In this document: positions 22,165 to 32,119 of the stretch, piece by piece
Numbering within the stretch: the stretch's first letter is position 1
Layout: every line of letters starts with the position of its first letter
DNA from: Branchiostoma floridae
Lineage: Eukaryota; Chordata; Leptocardii; Amphioxiformes; Branchiostomatidae
Assembly (NCBI RefSeq): GCF_000003815.2
Contig: NC_049981.1
Span: 8,664,656 to 8,718,949, forward strand
Direction of reading: 5' to 3'
DNA: 54,294 nucleotides
Notes under the pieces: model-generated
Told to the model about the DNA's origin: nothing
The model's database searches: none
Seen by the model: only the letters and a program-made list of their open reading frames with translations
Made by a program: the position numbers and the translations under genes

Positions 22165-22885
22165 AGGTATCCGAACTCTTGTTGTCTCTATTTTCTAGCA
22201 TTATTAAATCTAGTGGTCCAAGAAACCAGATAGACTCTCTCTAGAACTGTACATGGAACTGCGCTACCAAACAGAACATGGCAACCGAGCCAGTGTTGTC
22301 ATTGCTTTATTTTTGGTCAGGTGAAACTGAGTTATGAAAACTGTAACCATACTTAGAGTGGAAATGCAGAAACTTATATCTGAAATATGATTGAAAAAGG
22401 TTTCAATTTGCTTGTTATCAGAACTGCCAGCCAAAGTGTTTAGATTACTACTTGTGGTTCATTCTTTAGTAATTTGTCCAAATATAAATGTAGCCTTTAC
22501 AGGTAGCAAAACGTTTCTTCACGTTAATTTGAGATAAATTGTCCTGGAGATTTGGAACACTAGCAGACACCGTTCGGATTTAAGTGCGGAAATGCATCGG
22601 ACGCGTAGAAAGTAAGACAAAGAAAAGAACGTTGAGGAAAAGCTCAAGGAAAAGCCAAAAGGCATATGCAGTGCAGTATACTAGAAGCGGGTTCGTAAGT
22701 GAGTACTAGGATTTAGAAAATGCCCCAAAGACTGTGGTAACTTAGTTAGAAGTAGTTGCATTTCCATCCTGAAAAAAATAATCAGAATCAGAAAATGAGA
22801 CCCGATTGTTGAGTGAAATACTGCTTTAAGATACCGTAAATGCAAAAGGTCATTTAATGTAAAGGGAACAGATCTGACCGGCTAC
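22165..22885. other. No gene seen
   Basis: No recognisable element or RNA in this stretch. Confidence 0.45.
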
Positions 22886-22889
22886 AAAC

Positions 22890-23345
22890 GATATATTCCG
22901 GAGATCATATCAAGGCGAGATGTACGGCCAAAAGATCGGGTAACGAGAAGGACTGGGAGATTGGTAGGCACCGAAATGACTGATTACCACCCGGAAGCCA
23001 TTACACAAAGATAGTCAACCAGGGCTCAACTAAGGATATGTGGAAATCCCTTTATTTTCGTCTTTTTGGGTACATCCAATCAAGCAGCATTCCAAATGTG
23101 AAGGACGAGATGGGGAGCCGAGCTCCAGAAATCACCCGAAAACTGAACAACTATTTTGCGACAGTGGCTGGGAAGCTAGCTCGATCAATCAAGAAAACCA
23201 TGACATCCTATTTAGTGACTTGGAATATGTTGCGAGACTGCCTACTTGTTTTCCATGTCAAACAGGAGCTCAGTATACAAGGCCTTTTGAAGTCTGAGAC
23301 CAAGATCTTTGATCTTGGAAGCCTCCCTAAATGCTATCAATCACT
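22890..23345 (+). pseudogene. Jockey/CR1-like LINE ORF2 fragment (linker between endonuclease and RT)
   Basis: The frame at 23065-23190 reads SSSIPNVKDEMGSRAPEITR then KLNNYFATVAGKLARSIKK. The 'NNYFxxVA' phrase is the conserved linker just before the RT in many CR1/Jockey-type LINEs. Upstream (22920-22990) the plus strand reads as short related pieces (RPKDRVTRRTGR). Downstream the frame shifts at least once (23290-23340). No catalytic RT motif is present, so this is a dead fragment. Confidence 0.55.
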
Positions 23346-23599
23346 TAATTAGACTTCGCCAGCAGACAGGTTTCAGTCACACCAAGGAGCTTTTATCAGC
23401 CAGAGAGACTTCGACAAAGCTGGAGCCAAGTGTTGGGCTTCAGGAGTTCGCCAGTCACTGGAGGATTGCAGTTATGGTTATATATGGCATTGTTCTCTAC
23501 AACATAACACAAATTAGTCTCAAATTGTTAATTCTATAAATCAGCGTCAAAAAGACATTTGTTTTCAAACTTTCATAATGACAACAAGGTTGGATCCGC

Positions 23600-24150
23600 T
23601 AAAACAAATTGAGGTCTTACAAACTGTTCAAGTCCATCTATATTGAAGAACAATCAGTGGATATTGGCAAATCTGGCACAGGACGGCCGTCACAAAACTA
23701 CGAATCAGTTGCCGCAAATTACACATTGAAACCGGGAGACCGCACCGTACTTCTCTAGAACAATGAATATGTAGATATTGTAATCTAGATAAAATAGAAG
23801 ATGAACAAAATTCTGTAGTAGAATGTAGTTTATACAAGAAAGAGAGGGCTGAAATGTATAGACTGATAGAACCCATGTTTCCCTACTTATACTTCATACA
23901 ACTAAGTAATAAGACACATTTTAACGTTATATTCCTTATGAATTTAGACATGTGCGATGGTGCGATGTGAGCGGATCAAACCATTCCGGCCAAAAATGGG
24001 GTAGGGAATTTCCCGAGCAGCCTCGTAACCCCTGCTACGCCTATTGAGTCAGTGAAGTCAAGATTGCCTAAGCTTGATGTTTCTGACTTAGGGAGAAGAG
24101 ATGCTGCTACAGTTATCGCTATGGGCCGCTCTTCATCTTCATGATGGTAA
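23600..24150 (+). pseudogene. LINE ORF2 C-terminus with Cys/His-type terminal motif, plus downstream open segment
   Basis: The frame at 23689-23886 reads VTKLRISCRKLHIETGR, a stop, then ICRYCNLDKIEDEQNSVVEC and SLYKKERAEMYRL. The pattern LRIsxHKLxIExGR followed by CxxCN..xxEDExHxxxxC is the common C-terminal end of several vertebrate and invertebrate LINE ORF2 proteins. The His expected between the cysteines has become Asn, and a TGA interrupts the motif (CGA to TGA would do it). A further open stretch, 24018-24143 (PIESVKSRLPKLDVSDLGRR, then DAATVIAMG and stop), is preceded by a possible acceptor (cccgagcag). I cannot tell whether it belongs to the same element or another. Confidence 0.6.
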
Positions 24151-24179
24151 TATCGGGCCCTACGAACCTGATTAAAAAA

Positions 24180-25050
24180 TTAGAAAAAATTGTTTAAAAA
24201 CCTTTGCTTATCTGTTCCTACATTTTCAGTATCACAAAGACGCGAGCATAATTCGAATTCACTTAATAGAATGCGATTCTTGTGTTGGTTGACATTGTAT
24301 ATATTTCATTCATCCTTTGTTGTCACCTGTACTTAATCTTCTGAGTTTCTGCTTCCTCCTGTCTCACTAGGTATGCAAATAGGTGCTATTGTAATAAACA
24401 TAATCGGGATTGTCTTCGATACCCTTAAAAAACAAATACCCCTATTGTATACAACAGCATGTTCATATTAGACGTATAGATTTGAATTCCAAAACATTGA
24501 TATCATTGGCATTTTACTTTCATGATCAGCGCTTAAAAGTTTTGGGATATTATGTTTCTTGAAAAGCCTAAAACATTTAGTCTATATTGTTTTTTAAATC
24601 GTCAGATATTTAAAGAGGCGAAAAAGGGTTTTCTATTTGACCACGTTTTTATTCGTGACATCAAAGCGTTGTAGATATTCGTGTTTTTACATACACAAGT
24701 AAGGGGAAAAGGTCCTTTAGCCTGTTTGCCTAGTTACTATGGTAATATTCGATACTGAGTAGAAAAAAGGCTTTCTTGAGGGGTTGTACACAAAGTAATT
24801 TTACTGTGCAAGATGTGAGCCAAATCGATATTCTTTTACCTCTGCCACTATTGCTTGAAACTTACAGACATTTGCCCATAAGCCTATTTACTTCTTGGTT
24901 TCTTTCCTGGCTCTGTTAAGCTTCAACCTAGCAGGTATAGCTGACATCTACTAGCTTTGTTCCATTAGTGTGTCTTTTCTTCTAAAAAAAAACGTATGAA
25001 AAGTGTAATTCGTGATTCGCAGCTTTGCTGCCGGGAAATCTCTTATCTGA
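24180..25050. other. No gene seen
   Basis: AT-rich with one octamer ATGCAAAT at 24373. No recognisable coding or RNA element. Confidence 0.45.
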
Positions 25051-25054
25051 ATGA

Positions 25055-25690
25055 ATGACTGGTTTATTTGCGACAAACATGTACGCATATCCATACCACT
25101 GCAGCCATACATGGCTGAATTGGGGTATGAGACATAAACATTTGTTAAAAATTCATGATTCGTTCAACAATACTACAATTTTAAACGTGGATGATCTGAA
25201 CTGCATGTAGTTGTTTTTTGCTCTTAGTTCCCTGCCATGGACACTTCTCCGTTTCGGGGCAACTAGCCAGAGAAGGCTAGAGACTTAGACACAGACAATG
25301 GAAAAATCAAACAAAGACTACGGCGTCTTAGGTGCAGGGAAATAAGTGCCAGCTGTTCTTAGGCTCTGTCATAGCTAACATAGTGTCTACCTGGAATTAT
25401 TCTGCACGCCCTCTTTTGCACAGCTTCAATGATCTGCTTGCAAGATCACCCCAAGAACTCTTGCAAATTCAACTACAGTACTTCCAACCCTGATGGTCCT
25501 ACAGCAGTGGGGGTGGAGGTGGGCTTCCCATAAAACATATTACCATTACTTTACATTTTGTTGGATCAAGTTCCATGTGATTGGTAACATTCCATGGTAC
25601 AAGTCCATCGTGCCTTTTCATCGTGAGAGAAGCAGTACTGGGTCTGGATGTCAACTAGGTCATCTAGGGCATCCTTAGTCAGTGCATCAG
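25055..25690 (-). mobile_element. 5'-truncated Jockey/CR1-like LINE, C-terminal RT region and 3' end
   Basis: Minus strand, from about 25690 downward: DALDDLVDIQTQY, then after a frame change MELDPTKCKVMVICFMG. Next is AVQKRACRIIPGRHYVSYDR with a stop, then EQLALISLHLRRRSL and APKRRSVHGRELRAKNNYM. 'xxVQKRAxRIIxGxxY..Y..AL..L.l.sL..RR' is the classic thumb/C-terminal block of Jockey/CR1-like RTs. The end carries a 'gcgacaaataaaccagtcat' 3' UTR with an ATTC-like tail (25065-25045). Several stops and shifts make it inactive. Confidence 0.75.
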
Positions 25691-25699
25691 CTTATAATC

Positions 25700-27690
25700 T
25701 CCAAGTGGATTTACCGACGGCATGAAATAGTATCACAAACCGGTCTAGGTGGATAATGGACACTGCTTGGTCGGCTTTTGATACATATTTACTGTCTTGT
25801 GCCACCGGTAAATCTGATTTGGACACGGCTTCGGCTCTTCGATACTGTTTTAGGCCACTGTTAAATCTGCTTGGGAATCAATTTGTACTTAGCAACTAAT
25901 AACGATGCAAGGTATATAAGTTCTCCAAACGGTGGCATTTTTTACTGACAGCTGGATAGAAGTGGACAGAACTAAACTGTACTTAAGTGTACATGCACCT
26001 ATATATGGTTATGGAACAAGGATATAAGGATCAGGGCAAAATATAACCAACGAAGCGATCATCCCCTCAATCAACGGCAGCTATCTCCTCCCATGAGTTC
26101 TCATGAGACAAGTCAAACATTATTGAACGCGATGGTATCTGGTACAATAACAAGTATTACTAGCAACTATCAACTATCCTTACTAGTGTACTCTACTAGT
26201 AGCTACGCGGACTCGGTCGCTTCATTCGGTGGTTAACGTTATAGGAACAGCTCATGAATTATGACACCGTATACACCTCATGGCGGGTCATTAACCCTAC
26301 ATTACCAACAACCACAAACAATCTCTACTGATGTACTAATATGATATCATTTAACATGGGTGTGAATCTATTGTCCCTATCTTATGGCGGCAGGCTAAAT
26401 GGCTTAGCAGGGTAAAAAAAACTCTCGCAGATTGTTGGCTGAATTGCGCATTACTTACAACTGTTACAATTGTTGTCAAGACAGAACTCTCTATCATTAT
26501 TTCATTATCAATTATAAAGTTATTCTGAAAACATTGTGATAACACAAAATCTGTTTACATTTAGTAAAACCATAACACTTGCGTTTAGAGGTACTTTACA
26601 TTATTGACGTTAAACGCCGCAGGGTATGGGAGAGTTCGTCAGTCGGTCAGTCCTACATTTGACTGGTCGATATTTGTTTCTGTCTCTGGTGGTTCTATCG
26701 TGATAGTTCGATCCCTTTAAAACACAATATCGTCTGTTGGGAATGACGTTACAAAGAAACTTTCAATAATTGACCAGCTGCTCCCTTTCTAGCATCAACA
26801 AATGAGTGCCCTTCCGTGATGCTGCAGCACGGGAAAGGAGCCGCTAGGAAGCCAATGATTGGCTGTTTTCCCCTGGTACGTCATACCAAACTTCCGTTGG
26901 CACAATATTTTTGTGCCAACGCACAACGAACCAAAGCAGAGGGAGCTCAAGCTCCGCTATGGGCCTAACAACCTAGTCGCCCTCTTTATAATTAATCCTG
27001 TTCGAGTAGCATAGCAAATTTAACGAGTAATTGGAGCGGAAGTACGCGAGCAATATTTGGCAAAACGCCTACATGACACTATACCTCACCTAAAGGCAGC
27101 TACATGGGCCGCCGGGCGTCCTTGGATATCCTATAGAAGAAGGTATCCTATACAAGATGGATAATTCATATAAAGTCCTCAGGATAATTCATGTGCTCTA
27201 CTTTAGGGGTCGTGCGATATGATAGATGAATACATAAAAACATTTTGAGAAGTGCTTTGGGAACAGCAGCTGGGCGATCGTATTCAAATACTACCAGGTC
27301 TACAATCATAGATTCGTGTGCAGTGTGTGGGTGTTATAGACTTACTCAAAACAGGTCTGTGGCTCACCTGAAGCCACACAGCAAAATCCCTTTCGCGACA
27401 CCATGATTGAAATGTTGACATAGGGCGCAAAGCAGTGGATGAACGCTGACGAAATAAACTATTCATTTTGACAGCTTGTTCTATGCGGTATCAACATAGC
27501 TCTGGTGTGTGAAATACTGCAACCTGACCTAAGGTTACCTGAAAGCTTTTACCCTGCACTTCAACTCATGTAAAAGGATCAACCTGTTAGAGAAACAGAA
27601 GGATGGAGGAATATAATGACATACGAACCTGGACTGTCGCCTTCATGGCTGGCCACCTGTTGTGCCTGCTCGGCGAGTTGATGTGGTGCA
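25700..27690. other. No gene; small duplication and shared repeat piece
   Basis: Two diverged ~57-bp copies (cggctyttcgatac..gccac..gtaaatctg) lie at about 25773-25880. The segment 26245-26300 (ttatgacaccgtatacacc, ggcgggtca) matches 36238-36290, so it is a dispersed repeat. A CCAAT-type phrase (ccaatgattggctg) lies at about 26853. The ORF 27284-27466 (minus) is unrecognised. Confidence 0.45.
26895..26921. repeat. Perfect 11-bp hairpin
   Basis: CGTTGGCACAA, loop TATTT, TTGTGCCAACG. It is isolated; the T-run is in the loop and not downstream of the stem, so it is not a bacterial-type terminator. Confidence 0.8.
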
Positions 27691-27699
27691 GGGGGGAGG

Positions 27700-28410
27700 A
27701 GCACTAACTATCGCATGGGGTAATATAACCTATTTGTACATTATATGGTGGGGGTGGCACTAACTATCGCATGGGGTAATATGACATAAATATGTATATG
27801 GTATGGTTGGGCACTAACTATCGAATGGGGTAATATAATCTATATGTGGTGATATAGTGGTGGTGGAGGGGGAGGAGCACCAACTATCGCATGGGGTAAT
27901 ATGACCTAAATATACATGATATGGTTGGGCACTAACTATCGCATGGGGTAATATAACCTATTTGTACATTATATGGTGGGGGTGGCACTAACTATCGCAT
28001 GGGGTAATATGACATAAAAATGTACATGGTATGGTTGGGCACTAACTATCGCATGGGGTAATATAACCTATATGTACATGATATGGTGGGGAGGATCACT
28101 AACTATCGCATGGGGTAATATAACCTATATGTACATGATATGGTGGGGAGGAGCACTAACTATCGCATGGGGTAATAACCTATATGTACATGATATGGTG
28201 ATGGGGGGCGGGGCGAATAACTATCGCATGGGGCTATATAACCTATATGTACATGATATGGTGTGGGGGCAGTAACAATCGCATGGGGTATTATAACCTA
28301 CATGTACATGATATGGTGGGATGAGACACTAACTATAGCATGGATGGGTATACCCTATATGTAAGTGATATTTTTTTGATGGGGGGGGGGGGCGAACTAT
28401 ACCATAAGAT
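27700..28410 (+). repeat. ~57-bp minisatellite, about 12.5 copies, with 228-bp higher-order unit
   Basis: The core CACTAACTATCGCATGGGGT starts at 27702, 27758, 27812, 27878, 27930, 27986, 28040, 28097, 28154, 28214, 28270 and 28327. Unit length is 52-66 bp. Variants alternate (gtggcac / ttgggcac; taatatgac / taatataac). Units 1-3 recur as units 5-7 exactly 228 bp on, so a four-unit block was duplicated. The array ends in a G13-type run (about 28379-28392). The WWGG-repeat ORF at 28072-28275 is a by-product. Confidence 0.95.
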
Positions 28411-28860
28411 TGCCTCTGTTCTTGACGTTAGAAAGTTTGATATAGCACAGACAAAGTAGTACTGCAATCTAGGTAGTGACCTTTGTATCATAATCCTGGT
28501 ATAAAGGGAACGCACAATGTATTTGATCTTCCTTTGACATTTGCTCAAGATCTATGTTTCCGGTATAGTGGTACACTGGGAAAACGACTAAATTTAGAGA
28601 AACCATGAAACAGCAGTTCTAAATTGAAAATGTATTCCTTCAGCACAGTAACGGATTATGCGGGCCCCACTCTAAATATCGTGATCCGTCCAGCACGCTT
28701 TTCACGGCCCAGAACTAGATTGACGTACACATTAATCAGGATTTAGATCGGTAACTGTATCCGGATGTAGAGCAATAACTGCAATGTTGCCTAGGATGTT
28801 GATCCAATTGGTTCTTATCGTTGTTAAACGCATGATATATCCTTGAAAATGTGATCTTAT
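28410..28860. other. No feature seen
   Basis: Sequence between the minisatellite and a LINE 3' end. Nothing recognised. Confidence 0.45.
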
Positions 28861-28864
28861 CGTA

Positions 28865-28925
28865 TTGTATGATAATAATAATCTTTATTGCAAATTCATG
28901 CCCGAGGGCTAATTTGCATACAAAG
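28865..28925 (-). mobile_element. LINE 3' end with (ATT)n tail
   Basis: Minus strand: atgcaaattagccctcgggc, then atgaatttgcaataaagatt and a short (ATT)n. The AATAAA signal and trinucleotide tail are typical of CR1/Jockey-type 3' ends. No coding region is attached. Confidence 0.5.
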
Positions 28926-28929
28926 TAAA

Positions 28930-30540
28930 GCAGTAGTGGTAAAATCATACTTAACAAAGAAGGAAAATGATATTCAAAAATCAAAATAACGACTAATCTA
29001 AATCTATTTCTAAAGCTATTATAGACGTTCGCGCGCTTGTTTCATAGAAATATTTTGTGTAAACCTCTACTATCGTTTGCTCGTTTACAAGCACAATGTA
29101 GGTTCTTTCGAATGGCATTATTCTAAACAATATTAGTAGGTCACTTGGTGGCATCTAGTACGCTCCTTTGTTTAGGACTTTAAGATATAAACAATGTGTG
29201 CTTGTGTTATGAACCCATAATAAAGTATTGGAAACCCCCCTACTTGAAAGTGTAATAGTCCAAGGGACAGCCTCATTCTGAGAATGCTCGCATTCCATGT
29301 ATTGGAGAAGGAATAATGTCATGTAGTCTCTGCAGTCCCTGTCGTCTGGTCTCATCATATCTGCATCAATGACCTTAACATCGGTTCATAACAGTCTGTC
29401 GTGCTAAAACATGTGATATAAGGTCGTGGCGTACAAGAAGACAAGTGTATTAATTATAGTAAACACACAAAGCTATATCATGTTAACTAAACGGTTCAAG
29501 TCACATGTGGCCGTCTTTTCCTTTGGATGGGGAGTTTGGACATTCGCATACATCAACGTCTACAGAGTCTCTTTGACATTTCTCATTATCGACATGTTTT
29601 CTTTTCCTTGTTTAATAATTTGATGATGTCCATGTCTCCTTGTTTTGTTATAATTTTTATGCTGTACAAGATGCTCGCTATGTGTGAACAACCAGCCGCA
29701 CAGCCGCAGCACGACCCAGCCTTGTACTAGGTGGAAGGCCGAGAGCCAGGTTCCGTGGCTCCGGTTCCGTTCGACTCAGTGATGTCCCGATCACAACGTA
29801 CTTTCTGTCTGTAACTTAACCCCCTCCGAATTTTGTAGTAAGAATAGGATTTGAGGTTGGAGGCTCTATGCATAGTCAAACAAGGCAAACGACCTCACTT
29901 TCCCCGGGCATCTAGAGACGTACTGACACCGAGAAACTTCGCTGCAGGGATTGACCCCAAGATGGCCGCTTACCGAGGTTATAGAAATTAGAATTGCTAT
30001 CTTAACGTTTATACAACGCCGACAGGCGGTCGAATAAGGACTTGCAGGCGTTTTAATAGGCTCTTTTCTTTGATGTCGCAAGGGGTCGCTCGTACATTGG
30101 TGCACTGTTCCTGCCAGAATAACAGCCTAATACTAAAGACTCGTACTCGTATTTAGCTTCATGGTTTAATCCATGAGTTTCGGATTCCCATTGAATTCAA
30201 CATATACGTGGGCACGTTCCGTTCCAAAAGTACTTGTAGAGAATGTATTGATATTATTCATTTTATGCTAAACGCACGTACTCTTCATTGATTAAAAATT
30301 CAGGTAACATCTAGACACTAGTCCATTTAAAAAATTGCAAACTGCGGTTAGTTCGAGCCACTCCAAACCCAGCACTGTGGAGCGCAGCTGCCAAAAACTG
30401 CCTCCTAATTTTGTTCAGTTACAAACAAACTTTCAGCACTTTCCCATCAATTGGGCTGGCTGAGAGGAAGTTTTCAAACATACGTCCATGCAGCATTTTG
30501 CATTAAGATGATAACTCGGAGTGATACATGAATGGGACAG
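28930..30540. other. No gene seen
   Basis: The frames 29426-29623 and 29527-29730 are hydrophobic but overlap each other in different phases, match nothing and lack splice context. The 29680-29790 region is GC-richer without identifiable content. Confidence 0.45.
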
Positions 30541-30544
30541 CTGT

Positions 30545-30800
30545 GCATCATTATCTCAATGAAAATTGAGATATTGTTTTGGTTGTGTTTGTCTGTTTGG
30601 CTGGCTGGCGGAATGTCTGTCTTTATGTTTGTGTTTTTTGTAGTCAACATAAGTCAAGAACCTCTAGGGTACGTAGGTAGGTGTTGTTGAATTGGACGTG
30701 TTAAGGTCTTGATTTGTTGTGGCATTTAGCTTCTGATGTAAGAAAGATGTGGTATATATTTGGCCCCCTGGAAGCTTGTTCTGAAACTGCAGGGATGTTT
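30545..30800 (+). repeat. Hairpin-led dispersed repeat, short copy
   Basis: TATCTCAAT..ATTGAGATA hairpin at about 30551-30573, then tattgttttggttgtgtttg, a short TGTC/TGGC stretch in place of a long microsatellite, and the monomer phrases aagtcaagaacctct, taggtaggtgtt, ggtcttgatttg and gaaactgcaggg. Confidence 0.7.
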
Positions 30801-32115
30801 TTGTCAAAATCATGGCATAAGAAGCAATCAGGCTTTTGACATAGATTCGGTTCCGTCTTTGATTGAAATAGTATGTAGATTGCTTATAATTGTAACAGCT
30901 CAGGTGCAATAGATTTTTTTTCATATCTTATTCTTTGACATGGCAATCAAATTTGGCATTCTGAATATCCATCTTCAAATATGTTTTGATTTTTCAATCC
31001 ACTGTATACAATTGCTCATTCTGCAGCTGTTTTGTACGATTCGCAGTTTGGACGAGAATTCTTATTTCAAATGGACGAAAATCCTATAATGGGAATATAT
31101 TATGAATGGGGAACAGTTGGTTACACTATGATCTCATGCTTCTAGTTTGCCTATGTGAATGTACATTGTATTCCCATTATACAAAAAGCACCAAAATTGT
31201 GTTTGTTTATCACACAACATACAAGACTATTGGTGGATTCCTTAGCCTAGGTTAAGTCTCAGTGGCTGGCATCCATTTCTTCAATTTTCATTTCTGTATG
31301 ACTTCAACAAAATACGACAAATATGCTGCGAAACCTATCTAATATCATTTCAAATTAATGGAAAAATTGCATGTAAATCATGTGTTGTAGTTGATAAAAT
31401 GTCATGTCCAATAATTCCCGGAAATGATTACTCGTAATTCACAGCGGATTTTGGGCCGCCATGTTTATCCTAAACGTTTGTTGCACTAGCATGATAGAGA
31501 TATACGAAACGATTGGACACAGATAGAGCACACACGGGAGAGCTGAGTTTGCCTTATCTTAAAAGAACTGATTCTCAGTAGATCCTGACTAATAGGTCTT
31601 GTACATGTACCAGTACCACAGGCGTCTCGACGGTAAGTCATGGAGCTCTGGTCTGGAACATTGCCAGATTCGGTATTTGGATGATTCTAGTGCTCACCAT
31701 ACGGTTTTACATAGACCCATAGGAAAGCTGAGTATGTTTGGTAGTGAGTATAAATGTGTTCGGTTTTAGTCGAATGATCGTCCGGGGATGTAAGGTTAAG
31801 GTACAGCAAAGTGTATGGAGGATAATATAAACATAAGAATGAGTCTCAAAAGTCCAATTTAAGCGATTTTTATACGGCAAAACAACAGGGGCTAACGTTT
31901 GCTGTCACTTTGTATTTGACGTTAGGCTTGGGACTAGACGTTCTCATTGGCCCTTTAATAAATGGGTTAAAATTAAAAGGATAAAGGTGAACTAGGCGTT
32001 AAAAGAAGGCTATATGACAGCAGAGATAGTGGTTATTAAAGACGGGGTAATGATAAATATATCATATGTAGGTGTGTGGAAGGTCACATTTCTCGTCTTC
32101 TTGAATATCAACTCA
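30800..32115. other. No gene seen
   Basis: AT-rich sequence. The part next to 32120 may be the 3' UTR of the minus-strand LINE, but I see no tail. Confidence 0.45.
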
Positions 32116-32119
32116 GAAA

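Noticed and set aside
26895-26921. Rho-independent-type terminator
   Set aside because: The T-run is in the loop, not after the stem, and the organism is a eukaryote.
28072-28275. Repetitive WWGG-type protein
   Set aside because: By-product of the ~57-bp minisatellite; unit length varies and is not constrained to multiples of three.
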